A DNA stretch of 64,000 nucleotides from Kluyvera ascorbata_C (GCF_044197065.1 NZ_JBIQOI010000013.1:29040-93039); one strand, 5' to 3'; positions 1 through 8,948 are shown, counted from the stretch's first letter. The notes: a model not told the origin generated them from the letters alone. Numbers and translations: made by a program.

Positions 1-555
1 ATCTTCTTCGGTCAGGGCTTTAGCCCGAAACTGCGCCACGTGGCGGCGCGTACCGAAGGGGCGACGGTGTTTGGTTATCAGGTTATGGACCCGGAACGCT
101 TTGGCGTGGTGGAGTTTGACGATAACTTCCACGCGCTCTCGCTGGAAGAAAAACCCAAGCAGCCGAAGTCTAACTGGGCGGTCACCGGCCTCTATTTCTA
201 CGACAGCAAGGTGGTGGAGTACGCTAAGCGCGTGAAGCCTTCCGAGCGCGGCGAGCTGGAAATCACCTCAATTAACCAGATGTATCTGGACGACGGCAAC
301 CTGACCGTTGAGCTGCTCGGCCGCGGTTTCGCCTGGCTCGATACCGGTACGCACGACAGCCTGATTGAAGCGAGCATGTTTGTGCAGACGGTAGAAAAAC
401 GTCAGGGCTTTAAAATTGCCTGTCTGGAAGAGATCGCCTGGCGCAACGGCTGGCTCGACGACGACGGCGTAAAACGTGCCGCCGCGCAGCTGTCGAAAAC
501 CGGCTACGGCCAGTATCTGCTGGAGCTGCTTCGTGCTCGTCCGCGCCAATATTGA
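1..555 (+). CDS. rffH: Glucose-1-phosphate thymidylyltransferase, ECA branch (5' end outside window)
   Basis: This is the C-terminal 184 residues of a nucleotidyltransferase that makes dTDP-glucose from dTTP and glucose-1-phosphate. It is the first step towards dTDP-Fuc4NAc, the third sugar of the ECA repeat. The reading frame is open from base 1, and the first residues visible are IFFGQGFSPK. The family is about 293 residues, so roughly 109 N-terminal residues, including the GGSGTR nucleotide-binding motif, lie upstream of the window. The visible part is nearly identical to E. coli RffH, including the EEKPKQPKSNWAVTGLYFYD stretch. The end overlaps the start of wecD by 23 bases. RmlA of the O-antigen pathway is a close paralogue, but the wecDE neighbours identify this copy as rffH. 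Confidence 0.96.
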   Translation: MFFGQGFSPKLRHVAARTEGATVFGYQVMDPERFGVVEFDDNFHALSLEEKPKQPKSNWAVTGLYFYDSKVVEYAKRVKPSERGELEITSINQMYLDDGNLTVELLGRGFAWLDTGTHDSLIEASMFVQTVEKRQGFKIACLEEIAWRNGWLDDDGVKRAAAQLSKTGYGQYLLELLRARPRQY

Positions 556-1207
556 TCCCCTGACGTGGGAGAACCAATTCTTCGGCGTGAACAGTGCCAT
601 TGTTCGCATGGCCGACGACGCGCCACCGCTGACCGCTGAACGATTAGCACAATGGTCACGGGTGCAGGCGAAAATCGCCGCGCATCAGGTGGATGACCTT
701 GATGCGCTCCAGTTGCTGGGTTTTCGGCTCGTTGAGGGTGAAGTTGACCTCGCGCTGCCGGTAACCGCCGGTGGCACCACGCTGGCGCAGGTTGCCACTG
801 ACGATGATATCCCCGTGTTGCGCAGCCTTGCCGCTCAAGCGTTTGCCCAAAGTCGTTTCCGTGCGCCGTGGTATGCGCCAGAGGCGAGTGGCCGTTTCTA
901 TGCGCAGTGGATTGAAAACGCGGTAAAAGGCACCTTTGATAACCAGTGTCTGGTATTTCGCGATGAACGCGGGACTATTCGCGCCTTCGTTTCCCTACGA
1001 GAATTAAACGCCCGTGACGCGAGAATAGGCCTGCTGGCCGGTCGCGGCGCAGGTGCAGAACTGATGCAGGCGGCGGTATGCTGGGCGCATACCCGCGGCC
1101 TTTCGACGCTACGGGTGGCGACGCAAGCCGGCAATACCGCAGCACTTCAACGCTATATTCGTAGCGGCGCTAACGTGGTTAGCACCGCCTACTGGCTATA
1201 CAGGTGA
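533..1207 (+). CDS. wecD: dTDP-4-amino-4,6-dideoxy-D-galactose N-acetyltransferase
   Basis: WecD (RffC) is a GNAT-fold cytoplasmic enzyme. It acetylates dTDP-4-amino-4,6-dideoxygalactose with acetyl-CoA to give dTDP-Fuc4NAc for ECA synthesis. I chose the GTG at 533, inside the end of rffH. It gives 224 residues, the usual length, beginning MLVRANIDPLTWE and aligning with the E. coli start; a GGAG lies nearby at about 521-524. An in-frame ATG at 476 would add 19 residues with no family match. The acetyl-CoA-binding loop RIGLLAGRGAGAEL lies near residues 165-180, and the protein ends in the conserved AYWLYR. It is translationally coupled to rffH. Confidence 0.95.
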   Translation: MLVRANIDPLTWENQFFGVNSAIVRMADDAPPLTAERLAQWSRVQAKIAAHQVDDLDALQLLGFRLVEGEVDLALPVTAGGTTLAQVATDDDIPVLRSLAAQAFAQSRFRAPWYAPEASGRFYAQWIENAVKGTFDNQCLVFRDERGTIRAFVSLRELNARDARIGLLAGRGAGAELMQAAVCWAHTRGLSTLRVATQAGNTAALQRYIRSGANVVSTAYWLYR

Positions 1208-1211
1208 CTCC

Positions 1212-2342
1212 ATGATTCCATTTAACGCCCCACCGGTAGTGGGTACTGAACTCGATTACATGCAATCCGCGATGGGCAGCGGGAAACTGTGCGGTGACGG
1301 CGGCTTTACCCGTCGCTGCCAGCAGTGGATGGAACAACGCTTCGGCAGTGCCAAGGTGCTGCTGACCCCGTCCTGTACCGCGTCGCTGGAAATGGCCGCC
1401 ATCCTGCTGGATATCCAGCCGGGCGATGAAGTGATTATGCCGAGCTACACCTTTGTCTCCACCGCCAACGCCTTTGTGCTGCGCGGCGCGAAAATTGTGT
1501 TTGTTGACGTGCATAAAGAGACCATGAATATCGATGAGACGCTGATTGAAGCCGCCATCACCGACAAAACCCGCGCCATTGTGCCGGTGCACTACGCGGG
1601 CGTGGCCTGCGAGATGGACACCATCATGGCGCTGGCGAAAAAATACCATCTGTTCGTGGTGGAAGATGCCGCGCAGGGCGTAATGTCGACCTACAAAGGC
1701 CGCGCACTGGGCTCTATTGGTCATATCGGGTGCTTTAGCTTCCACGAAACCAAGAACTACACCGCTGGCGGTGAAGGCGGCGCCACGCTGATTAACGATC
1801 GTGCGCTGGTGGAACGCGCGGAAATCATCCGCGAGAAAGGCACCAACCGCAGCCAGTTCTTCCGTGGCCTGGTGGATAAATACACCTGGCGCGATATCGG
1901 CTCCAGCTACCTGATGTCTGACCTGCAGGCCGCCTATCTCTGGGCACAGCTGGAAGCCGCTGAACGTATCAATAAACAGCGTCTGTCCCTGTGGCAAACC
2001 TACTACGACGCGCTGCTGCCGCTGGCAAACGCTGGGCGCATCGATCTGCCGGTTGTTCCTGAAGGCTGTGGGCATAACGCGCACATGTTCTACATCAAAC
2101 TGCGTGACGTCGAAGACCGCAGCGCGCTGATTAGCTGGCTGAAAGAGGCGGAAATTCTGGCGGTGTTCCACTACATCCCGCTGCATTCCTGCCCGGCGGG
2201 CGAGAAGTTTGGCGAGTTCCACGGCGAAGATCGTTTCACTACGCAGGAAAGTGAGCGTTTACTTCGCTTGCCGCTGTTCTACAACCTGTCGCCGGTCGAC
2301 CAGCGTACGGTCATTAACACCCTGCTGAGCTACTTCTCCTGA
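1212..2342 (+). CDS. wecE: dTDP-4-amino-4,6-dideoxygalactose transaminase
   Basis: WecE (RffA) is a PLP-dependent aminotransferase of the DegT/DnrJ/EryC1 family. It transfers the amino group of glutamate to dTDP-4-keto-6-deoxyglucose, supplying the substrate for WecD. At 376 residues it is the standard length. Lys181, in HETKNYTAGGEGG, is the expected Schiff-base lysine. The sugar-nucleotide aminotransferase motif EDAAQG is at about 151-156. It starts 4 bases after the wecD stop and ends one base before wzxE, so it belongs to the same transcript. Confidence 0.97.
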   Translation: MIPFNAPPVVGTELDYMQSAMGSGKLCGDGGFTRRCQQWMEQRFGSAKVLLTPSCTASLEMAAILLDIQPGDEVIMPSYTFVSTANAFVLRGAKIVFVDVHKETMNIDETLIEAAITDKTRAIVPVHYAGVACEMDTIMALAKKYHLFVVEDAAQGVMSTYKGRALGSIGHIGCFSFHETKNYTAGGEGGATLINDRALVERAEIIREKGTNRSQFFRGLVDKYTWRDIGSSYLMSDLQAAYLWAQLEAAERINKQRLSLWQTYYDALLPLANAGRIDLPVVPEGCGHNAHMFYIKLRDVEDRSALISWLKEAEILAVFHYIPLHSCPAGEKFGEFHGEDRFTTQESERLLRLPLFYNLSPVDQRTVINTLLSYFS

Positions 2343-2343
2343 T

Positions 2344-3594
2344 ATGTCATTGGCAAAAGCTTCGGTGTGGACCGCCGCGTCCACGCTCGTCAAAATTGGT
2401 GTCGGGCTGCTGGTGGTCAAGCTGCTGGCGGTTTCGTTTGGCCCGTCAGGCGTTGGGCAGGCAGGTAACTTTCGCCAACTGGTGACCGTGCTCGGCGTGC
2501 TTGCTGGCGCGGGTATTTTTAATGGAGTGACGAAACTTGTCGCCCAGCATCACGATGACCCGGCGCGTCTGCGCCAGGTGGTGGGTACGTCCTCTGCGAT
2601 GGTGCTTGGTTTCTCCACGCTACTGGCGGTTGTCTTTTTGCTTGCGGCAGCGCCGATAAGCCAAGGGCTGTTTGGCCATACCCATTATCAGGGGCTGGTG
2701 CGCCTGGTGGCGCTGGTGCAGTTAGGGATCGCCTGGGCGAACCTGTTGCTGGCGCTGATGAAAGGCTTTCGTGATGCGGCGGGTAATGCACTGTCGTTAA
2801 TTGCCGGCAGCCTGATTGGCGTGGTGGCCTATTACGCCTGCTATCATTTTGGCGGCTATCAGGGCGCGCTGCTGGGGCTGGCGCTGGTACCGGCGCTGAT
2901 AGTGATCCCTGCGGCGGTGATGCTCACCAAACGCGGTGTCATTCCTTGGGGCTATCTTAAGCCACAGTGGGATCGTTTGCTGGCCGGTCAACTGGGTAAA
3001 TTTACCCTGATGGCGGTGATTACCTCCGTCACCATGCCCGTGGCCTACGTGATGATGCGAAACCTGATGGCGGAGCATTACAGTTGGGATGAGGTCGGGA
3101 TTTGGCAGGGTGTGAGCAGTATCTCCGATGCTTACCTACAATTTATTACCGCCTCGTTCAGCGTCTATCTGTTACCTACGCTATCGCGGTTGACCGCCAA
3201 GCAGGATATTGGCCGAGAAATTGGCCGCTCGCTAAAGTTTGTGGTGCCGGCGGTGGCGGCGGCAAGCCTGACCGTCTGGCTGCTGCGCGATTTTGCTATC
3301 TGGCTGCTGTTTTCATCGAAGTTCGTGGCGATGCGAGACCTGTTTGCATGGCAGTTAGTCGGCGACGTGTTGAAAGTAGGCGCTTACGTTTATGGTTATT
3401 TAGTGATAGCCAAAGCCTCGCTGCGTTTTTATATCCTGGCCGAACTGAGCCAGTTTACGCTGCTAACTGCGTTCTCTCACTGGCTTATCCCGGCGCACGG
3501 CGCACTGGGCGCGGCACAAGCCTATATGGCGACCTATATTGTCTATTTCACGCTGTGTAGCGGCGTATTTTTAATTTGGCGTAAACGGCAATGA
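2344..3594 (+). CDS. wzxE: ECA lipid III flippase
   Basis: WzxE is an inner-membrane MOP/MATE-superfamily flippase. It moves the undecaprenyl-PP-linked ECA trisaccharide (lipid III) from the cytoplasmic to the periplasmic leaflet. The 416-residue protein is strongly hydrophobic, with about 12 predicted membrane segments, and begins MSLAKASVWTAASTLVKIG as in E. coli. It begins one base after the wecE stop. Its TGA overlaps the wecF ATG (ATGA at 3591-3594), which suggests coupled translation. Specificity for ECA rather than O-antigen is inferred from its place between wecE and wecF. Confidence 0.96.
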   Translation: MSLAKASVWTAASTLVKIGVGLLVVKLLAVSFGPSGVGQAGNFRQLVTVLGVLAGAGIFNGVTKLVAQHHDDPARLRQVVGTSSAMVLGFSTLLAVVFLLAAAPISQGLFGHTHYQGLVRLVALVQLGIAWANLLLALMKGFRDAAGNALSLIAGSLIGVVAYYACYHFGGYQGALLGLALVPALIVIPAAVMLTKRGVIPWGYLKPQWDRLLAGQLGKFTLMAVITSVTMPVAYVMMRNLMAEHYSWDEVGIWQGVSSISDAYLQFITASFSVYLLPTLSRLTAKQDIGREIGRSLKFVVPAVAAASLTVWLLRDFAIWLLFSSKFVAMRDLFAWQLVGDVLKVGAYVYGYLVIAKASLRFYILAELSQFTLLTAFSHWLIPAHGALGAAQAYMATYIVYFTLCSGVFLIWRKRQ

Positions 3595-4670
3595 CCGAAC
3601 TGATACATATTCTGGGATCGGATATCCCTCACCATAACCAGACGGTGCTACGGTTTTTTGCCGATGAGCTGGCCGCAGAGCCCGCGCACGCCCGTCAGTT
3701 TATGGTGGTGAGCGGTGACGAGGGCCTGGCGCAGGCGTTTCCTTCGCTGGTGATCGACCGCTATAACGATAAATCCGCGCTGGCAAAGGCGGTGGTGGCA
3801 AAGGCGAAAGCCAATCGGCAGCAGCGCTTTTTCTTCCACGGTCAGTTTAATACCGGTATCTGGCTGGCGCTGCTGAGCGGCGGCTTGAAGCCCTCGCAGG
3901 TAAGCTGGCATATCTGGGGGGCGGATCTGTATGAAGTTTCCCGCGGCCTGAAGTTCCGCCTGTTCTACCCGCTGCGCCGCATGGCGCAAGGGCGCGTGGG
4001 CCGTGTTTTTGCCACGCGCGGCGATCTCAGCTATTTTGCTGCCCGTCACCCGCAGGTGTCTGGCGAACTGCTTTATTTCCCAACGCGGATGGACCCTTCG
4101 CTGAATGGGCTGGCGGACGCCGCGCCGCGCGACGGCAAGCTGACGATTCTGGTGGGTAATTCCGGCGATCGCAGCAATGACCATGTCGCGGCATTGAAGG
4201 CCGTGCATCAGCAGTTTGGCGATACGGTGAACGTCATTGTGCCGATGGGCTACCCGGCGAATAACGCGGCCTATATTGCGGAAGTCAGTGACGCCGCGCA
4301 GGCGCTGTTTAGCAACGAAAATGTACAAATTCTCCGCGAAAAGCTCGACTTTGATGCCTATCTTGCACTGTTACGCCGCTGCGATTTGGGCTATTTTATT
4401 TTTGCGCGCCAGCAGGGTATCGGCACGCTCTGTTTGCTGATTCAGGCGGGGATCCCCTGCGTGCTCAACCGGCAGAATCCGTTCTGGCAGGATATGGCCG
4501 AGCAGCATATTCCGGTGCTATTCACCGACGATGCGCTGACCGTCCCGGTGGTGCGTGAAGCGCAGCGGCAGTTAGCGCTGGTGGATAAAAACGCCATCGC
4601 CTTTTTCAAACCTAACTATCTGGCGCCGTGGCATCGGGCGCTGCAACTGGCGGCGGGGGAAGCGGTATGA
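3591..4670 (+). CDS. wecF: dTDP-Fuc4NAc:lipid II Fuc4NAc transferase
   Basis: WecF (RffT) is the glycosyltransferase that adds Fuc4NAc to lipid II (ManNAcA-GlcNAc-PP-undecaprenol), completing the ECA trisaccharide at the cytoplasmic face of the inner membrane. It has 359 residues, the normal size, with family-typical stretches such as WHIWGADLYE near residue 105 and the C-terminal QQGIGTLCLLIQAGIPCVLN. It overlaps wzxE by four bases and wzyE by four bases (ATGA at 4667-4670). It has no membrane segment and probably acts peripherally. Confidence 0.96.
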   Translation: MTELIHILGSDIPHHNQTVLRFFADELAAEPAHARQFMVVSGDEGLAQAFPSLVIDRYNDKSALAKAVVAKAKANRQQRFFFHGQFNTGIWLALLSGGLKPSQVSWHIWGADLYEVSRGLKFRLFYPLRRMAQGRVGRVFATRGDLSYFAARHPQVSGELLYFPTRMDPSLNGLADAAPRDGKLTILVGNSGDRSNDHVAALKAVHQQFGDTVNVIVPMGYPANNAAYIAEVSDAAQALFSNENVQILREKLDFDAYLALLRRCDLGYFIFARQQGIGTLCLLIQAGIPCVLNRQNPFWQDMAEQHIPVLFTDDALTVPVVREAQRQLALVDKNAIAFFKPNYLAPWHRALQLAAGEAV

Positions 4671-6025
4671 GCGAAATGCAGTTTACCGGGCTGTTCGCCG
4701 TCTGGCTGTTGTCGACGCTGTTTATCGGCACCCTGACCTGGTTTGAGTTCCGCCGCGTCCGTTTTAACTTCAACGTCTTCTTCTCGTTGCTGTTCCTGCT
4801 GACCTTTTTCTTCGGTTTCCCGCTGACCTGTACGCTGGTGTTCCGCTTTGGCGTCGGCGTGTCACCGCCGGACGTGCTGCTGCAAACGTTGCTGATTTCG
4901 GTCTGCTTCTATGCGGTCTACTACGTAACCTACAAAACGCGCCTGCGGCCTGCGCAGACCGGCGCGGCGCGTCGGCCGTTGTTTACCATGAACCGGGTTG
5001 AAACCAACATCACCTGGTTTTTGCTGATGGTGATTGCGCTGTTTACGGTCGGCACCTTCTTCATGCATAACGGCTTCCTGCTGTTTAAGCTGCACTCCTA
5101 CAGTCAGATTTTCTCCAGTGAAGTGTCGGGCGTGGCGCTTAAGCGCTTCTTCTACTTCTTTATTCCGGCGATGCTGGTGGTCTACTTCCTTAATCCAACC
5201 TGGAAACGGTGGATAGGTTTTCTGATTGCCACCACCGCCTTTGGCCTGTTGACCTACGCGATTGTCGGCGGCACCCGCGCCAACATTATTATCGCCTTTG
5301 CCATCTTCCTGTTTATCGGCATCATTCGCGGCTGGATTTCGCTGTGGATGCTGGTGGCCGCCGGGGTGATGGGGATTGTCGGCATGTTCTGGCTGGCGCT
5401 GAAGCGCTACGGAATGAACGTCAGCGGCGACGAAGCGTTTTATACCTTCCTCTACCTGACGCGCGACACCTTCTCGCCGTGGGAGAATCTGGCGCTGCTG
5501 CTGCAAAACTACGACAAAATTGACTTCCAGGGTCTGGCGCCAATGGTGCGCGACTTCTACGTCTTTATCCCAAGCTGGTTGTGGCCATCGCGGCCGAGCA
5601 TCGTACTGAATACCGCCAACTACTTTACCTGGGAAGTGCTGAATAACCACTCCGGGCTGGCTATCTCCCCGACGCTCATCGGTTCGCTGGTGGTGATGGG
5701 CGGTATGTGGTTTGTACCGCTGGGCGCGGTAGCGGTGGGGCTGATTATCAAATGGTTCGACTGGCTGTATATGTTGGGCAACCGGGAAACCAACCGCTAC
5801 AAATCGGCCATTCTGCACAGTTTCTGCTTTGGTGCGATCTTCAATATGATCGTGCTGGCGCGTGAAGGGCTGGACTCTTTCGGCTCTCGCGTCGTCTTTT
5901 TCATGGTTATCTTTGGGGTCTGCTTGCTGGTGGCAAAACTGCTGTACTGGTTGTTTGAAAGCGCGGGGCTGATTCATCAGCGGCTAAAACGTCCCTCGCA
6001 CGTTGGAGAAGGACAAAATGGCTGA
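4667..6025 (+). CDS. wzyE: ECA polymerase
   Basis: WzyE is a polytopic inner-membrane protein that polymerises ECA trisaccharide units on the periplasmic side. The ATG at 4667 overlaps the wecF stop and gives 452 residues starting MSEMQFTGLFAVWLL, matching the E. coli N-terminus. An in-frame upstream ATG at 4628 would add 13 residues and has no family support. About 11 hydrophobic segments are visible. The stretch from about residue 190 to 330 (GGTRANIIIAFAIFLFIG, LTRDTFSPWENLALLLQNYD) is almost unchanged from E. coli. The stop overlaps the wecG start by eight bases. Confidence 0.96.
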   Translation: MSEMQFTGLFAVWLLSTLFIGTLTWFEFRRVRFNFNVFFSLLFLLTFFFGFPLTCTLVFRFGVGVSPPDVLLQTLLISVCFYAVYYVTYKTRLRPAQTGAARRPLFTMNRVETNITWFLLMVIALFTVGTFFMHNGFLLFKLHSYSQIFSSEVSGVALKRFFYFFIPAMLVVYFLNPTWKRWIGFLIATTAFGLLTYAIVGGTRANIIIAFAIFLFIGIIRGWISLWMLVAAGVMGIVGMFWLALKRYGMNVSGDEAFYTFLYLTRDTFSPWENLALLLQNYDKIDFQGLAPMVRDFYVFIPSWLWPSRPSIVLNTANYFTWEVLNNHSGLAISPTLIGSLVVMGGMWFVPLGAVAVGLIIKWFDWLYMLGNRETNRYKSAILHSFCFGAIFNMIVLAREGLDSFGSRVVFFMVIFGVCLLVAKLLYWLFESAGLIHQRLKRPSHVGEGQNG

Positions 6026-6758
6026 TTCATTAACCGCACCGACTTACACCCTGCGTGGGCTGACGCTTATCGGTTGGCGCAACATGCAGCATGCGCTGGA
6101 CTACCTGTATGCGGATGGCAACCTGAAGCAGGGCACGCTGGTGGCGATTAACGCCGAGAAGATGCTGACGCTGGAAGATAACGCGGAGGTGCGAGAGCTG
6201 ATTAACGCGGCGGAGTTTAAATACGCCGACGGTATTTCCGTGGTGCGCTCCGTTCGCAAGAAATATCCCGAGGCGAATGTCTCACGCGTAGCGGGAGCGG
6301 ATCTTTGGGAAGCGCTGATGGCCCGTGCGGGAGCCGAAGGTACGCCGGTGTTCCTCGTCGGTGGTAAGCCAGAGGTGATGGCGGAAACCGTGGAGAAGCT
6401 GCGTAAGCAGTGGAACGTGAATCTGGTCGGCACTCAGGATGGCTACTTTACGCCGGAAGAACGTCAGGCACTGTTTGAACGTATTCATGAAAGCGGGGCG
6501 AAAATCGTCACCGTGGCGATGGGCTCGCCGAAGCAGGAAATCCTGATGCGCGATTGCCGTCTGGTACATCCCGACGCGCTCTATATGGGCGTGGGTGGCA
6601 CCTATGATGTCTTCACCGGGCACGTGAAGCGTGCGCCGAAGGTGTGGCAGAACCTGGGGCTGGAGTGGCTCTACCGCCTGCTATCCCAGCCAAGCCGGAT
6701 TAAACGCCAGCTTCGGCTGCTACGCTATTTACGCTGGCACTACACCAATAATCTCTGA
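6018..6758 (+). CDS. wecG: UDP-ManNAcA:lipid I transferase (ECA lipid II synthase)
   Basis: WecG (RffM) transfers N-acetylmannosaminuronic acid from UDP-ManNAcA to GlcNAc-PP-undecaprenol (lipid I), giving lipid II. It is a WecG/TagA/CpsF-family glycosyltransferase of 246 residues. The ATG at 6018, after a GAGAAGGA Shine-Dalgarno, gives the family length; the upstream ATG at 6003 would add five residues. Conserved motifs include NAEKMLTLEDN (about 47-57) and VTVAMGSPKQE (about 165-175). It is the last gene of the ECA operon; a 233-base gap follows before yifK. Confidence 0.96.
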   Translation: MADSLTAPTYTLRGLTLIGWRNMQHALDYLYADGNLKQGTLVAINAEKMLTLEDNAEVRELINAAEFKYADGISVVRSVRKKYPEANVSRVAGADLWEALMARAGAEGTPVFLVGGKPEVMAETVEKLRKQWNVNLVGTQDGYFTPEERQALFERIHESGAKIVTVAMGSPKQEILMRDCRLVHPDALYMGVGGTYDVFTGHVKRAPKVWQNLGLEWLYRLLSQPSRIKRQLRLLRYLRWHYTNNL

Positions 6759-6778
6759 ATTTTCTGCGCGTTACCGGC

Positions 6779-6809
6779 AATGCATCACGCAGAATATGCG
6801 TGATGCATT
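6779..6809. repeat. Perfect 13-bp inverted repeat after wecG
   Basis: The arms AATGCATCACGCA (6779-6791) and TGCGTGATGCATT (6797-6809) are exactly complementary around a 5-base loop. It lies 20 bases after the wecG stop. No T-run follows on either strand, so it is not a canonical intrinsic terminator. It may stabilise the 3' end of the ECA mRNA or act as a weak terminator. Confidence 0.7.
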
Positions 6810-6991
6810 CACAACCTCGATACTTTATTCCTCATTTCTATTTGCCATTTAAGCCAAATTGTTAAACCATTCGCCTGCCCTGACGATATCTACGTATTTT
6901 CTACGTTGATATCCGTATCCGACAGACATCTCATTTTTTTATAAAAAAATAAAACCGGCACCGACCGGATATATGCAAACACAGAGGATCT

Positions 6992-8377
6992 ATGGCAGAG
7001 AATAAACCGGAGCTCCAGCGCGGTCTGGAAGCCCGTCATATCGAATTAATTGCCCTTGGGGGCACTATCGGCGTGGGCCTATTTATGGGGGCGGCAAGCA
7101 CCCTGAAGTGGGCCGGGCCGTCGGTGCTGCTGGCCTATATTCTGGCAGGGGTATTCGTCTTCTTCATTATGCGCTCGATGGGCGAAATGCTGTTTATCGA
7201 ACCGGTGACCGGGTCGTTCGCCGTTTATGCGCACCGTTATATGAGCCCGTTTTTCGGCTATCTCACCGCCTGGTCATACTGGTTTATGTGGATGGCGGTC
7301 GGTATCTCGGAAATTACCGCGATAGGGGTCTACGTCCAGTTCTGGTTCCCGGATATGGTGCAGTGGATACCGGCGCTCATTGCCGTGGGGCTGGTGGCGC
7401 TGGCGAACCTGGCGGCGGTGCGCCTGTACGGCGAAATCGAATTCTGGTTTGCGATGATTAAAGTCACGACCATTATCGTGATGATTGTCATTGGCCTCGG
7501 CGTGATTTTCTTCGGCTTTGGCAACGGCGGGACTTCCATCGGCTTTAGCAATCTGACCGAGCACGGCGGCTTCTTTGCTGGCGGCTGGAAAGGTTTCCTG
7601 ACGGCGCTGTGTATTGTTGTGGCGTCCTATCAGGGCGTGGAGCTTATCGGCATGACCGCCGGTGAAGCGAAAAACCCGCAGGTGACGCTGCGCAGCGCGG
7701 TAGGCAAAGTGCTGTGGCGTATCCTGATTTTCTACGTGGGTGCAATTTTCGTTATCGTGACCATCTTCCCGTGGAATGAAATTGGCACCAACGGCAGTCC
7801 GTTTGTGCTGACCTTTGCGAAAATCGGTATCACCGCGGCGGCAGGGATTATCAACTTCGTGGTGCTGACGGCGGCGCTCTCCGGCTGTAACAGCGGCATG
7901 TACAGCTGTGGCCGTATGCTCTACGCGCTGGCGAAAAACCGCCAACTGCCGTCGGCGATGGCGAAAGTCACCAAAAGCGGCGTTCCGGCAGCGGGCGTGA
8001 GCGTATCCATTGTTATCCTGCTGATTGGCTCTTGCCTGAACTACATCATTCCTAACCCGCAGCGCGTGTTTGTCTATGTGTACAGCGCGAGCGTACTGCC
8101 GGGCATGGTGCCGTGGTTTGTGATTCTGATTAGCCAGCTGCGTTTCCGTCGTGCACACAAAGAAGCGATTGCCAGCCACCCGTTCCACTCGATTCTGTTC
8201 CCGTGGGCCAACTATCTGACCATGGCGTTCCTGATTTGCGTCCTGATCGGTATGGGATTCAATGATGACACTCGGATGTCGCTGTTTGTTGGTGCGCTTT
8301 TCCTTGTGATCGTGACGCTGGTTTATAAGGTTTTTGGCATGAGCAGGGGCGCGGAAGTGCAAGATTTGCAGAAATAA
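6992..8377 (+). CDS. yifK: APC-family amino-acid permease (threonine/serine transporter YifK/ThrP)
   Basis: A 12-segment amino-acid/polyamine/organocation permease of 461 residues, exactly the E. coli YifK length. The family signature near the N-terminus (HIELIALGGTIGVGLFMGAA, residues about 15-34) is intact, and so is the PVTGSFAVYAHRY stretch near residue 70. E. coli YifK has been reported as a threonine/serine:proton symporter (ThrP). Its mRNA is a known target of the small RNA GcvB and the gene is Lrp-regulated. The 5' region here is rich in CA (GCAAACACAGAGG just before the start), compatible with GcvB pairing, but I did not model this. It is probably transcribed from its own promoter in the AT-rich gap after wecG. 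Confidence 0.93.
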   Translation: MAENKPELQRGLEARHIELIALGGTIGVGLFMGAASTLKWAGPSVLLAYILAGVFVFFIMRSMGEMLFIEPVTGSFAVYAHRYMSPFFGYLTAWSYWFMWMAVGISEITAIGVYVQFWFPDMVQWIPALIAVGLVALANLAAVRLYGEIEFWFAMIKVTTIIVMIVIGLGVIFFGFGNGGTSIGFSNLTEHGGFFAGGWKGFLTALCIVVASYQGVELIGMTAGEAKNPQVTLRSAVGKVLWRILIFYVGAIFVIVTIFPWNEIGTNGSPFVLTFAKIGITAAAGIINFVVLTAALSGCNSGMYSCGRMLYALAKNRQLPSAMAKVTKSGVPAAGVSVSIVILLIGSCLNYIIPNPQRVFVYVYSASVLPGMVPWFVILISQLRFRRAHKEAIASHPFHSILFPWANYLTMAFLICVLIGMGFNDDTRMSLFVGALFLVIVTLVYKVFGMSRGAEVQDLQK

Positions 8378-8429
8378 GAGACAAAATGCGCAAAGCATGA
8401 GCAAACGATAATTTTCTTTAAAAAGGCAC

Positions 8430-8458
8430 TAGACAGCGGGGGAGGAAGTCCGTATTAT
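8430..8458 (+). promoter_or_regulatory. Promoter of the argX-hisR-leuT-proM tRNA operon
   Basis: A -35 hexamer TAGACA (8430-8435) and a -10 hexamer TATTAT (8453-8458) are separated by 17 bases. A C-rich discriminator (CCGACCCC) follows, typical of stringently controlled stable-RNA promoters. It is about 20 bases upstream of the argX tRNA. Confidence 0.75.
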
Positions 8459-8479
8459 CCGACCCCGCAACGGCGCTAA

Positions 8480-8556
<77 letters not shown>

Positions 8557-8612
8557 TTTACCCGGTGCTGGAGCTGCGGTGGTTCTAAAAGACCGCGTAA
8601 GAGGTTTGCAGT

Positions 8613-8689
8613 GGTGGCTATAGCTCAGTTGGTAGAGCCCTGGATTGTGATTCCAGTTGTCGTGGGTTCGAATCCCATTAGCCACCCCA
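8613..8689 (+). tRNA. hisR: tRNA-His (anticodon GTG)
   Basis: A 77-base tRNA with the extra 5' G typical of tRNA-His (GGTGGCTA...), anticodon GTG in GGATTGTGATTCC, T loop GGTTCGAATCC and an encoded CCA. Its identity with the E. coli hisR sequence is evident by eye. Confidence 0.97.
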
Positions 8690-8712
8690 TTATTTGATAG
8701 AGTTGTGAAATT

Positions 8713-8798
8713 GCGAAGGTGGCGGAATTGGTAGACGCGCTAGCTTCAGGTGTTAGTGTCCTTAGGATGTGGGGGTTCGAGTCCCCCCCCTCGCACCA
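8713..8798 (+). tRNA. leuT: tRNA-Leu (anticodon CAG)
   Basis: A class II tRNA of 86 bases with a long variable arm, anticodon CAG (in GCTTCAGGTGT), a T arm GGGGGTTCGAGTCCCCC and an encoded CCA. The acceptor stem starts GCGAAGG and ends CCCTCGC, with the A-C mismatch also present in E. coli leuT. Confidence 0.96.
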
Positions 8799-8842
8799 CG
8801 ACTTTATAATGAATTGAATTAATAATTCAAAAAGCAGTACAT

Positions 8843-8919
8843 CGGCGAGTAGCGCAGCTTGGTAGCGCAACTGGTTTGGGACCAGTGGGTCGGAGGTTCG
8901 AATCCTCTCTCGCCGACCA
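8843..8919 (+). tRNA. proM: tRNA-Pro (anticodon TGG), copy 1
   Basis: A 77-base tRNA: CGGCGAG acceptor stem, anticodon TGG in GGTTTGGGACC, T loop GGTTCGAATCC, encoded CCA. It ends the ancestral argX-hisR-leuT-proM order. A second identical gene starts 166 bases downstream. Confidence 0.97.
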
Positions 8920-8927
8920 ATTTTAGA

Positions 8928-8948
8928 CCCTGCAGCGCAGGGTTTTTT
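8928..8948 (+). terminator. Rho-independent terminator after proM copy 1
   Basis: The stem CCCTGC/GCAGGG has a 3-base loop and is followed by six T. It sits between the two proM copies, so copy 2 is reached only by readthrough or by an internal promoter. Confidence 0.8.

Noticed and set aside
1179..2222. Minus-strand ORF of 347 codons
   Set aside because: Opposite wecE, which has all catalytic residues. No independent start signal or family match.
4862..5977. Minus-strand ORF of 371 codons
   Set aside because: Opposite the membrane protein wzyE. The extreme Gln/His/Arg content is typical of an antisense frame of hydrophobic codons.
7274..8404. Minus-strand ORF of 376 codons
   Set aside because: Opposite yifK, again with the His/Asn/Arg-rich composition of an antisense membrane-protein frame.
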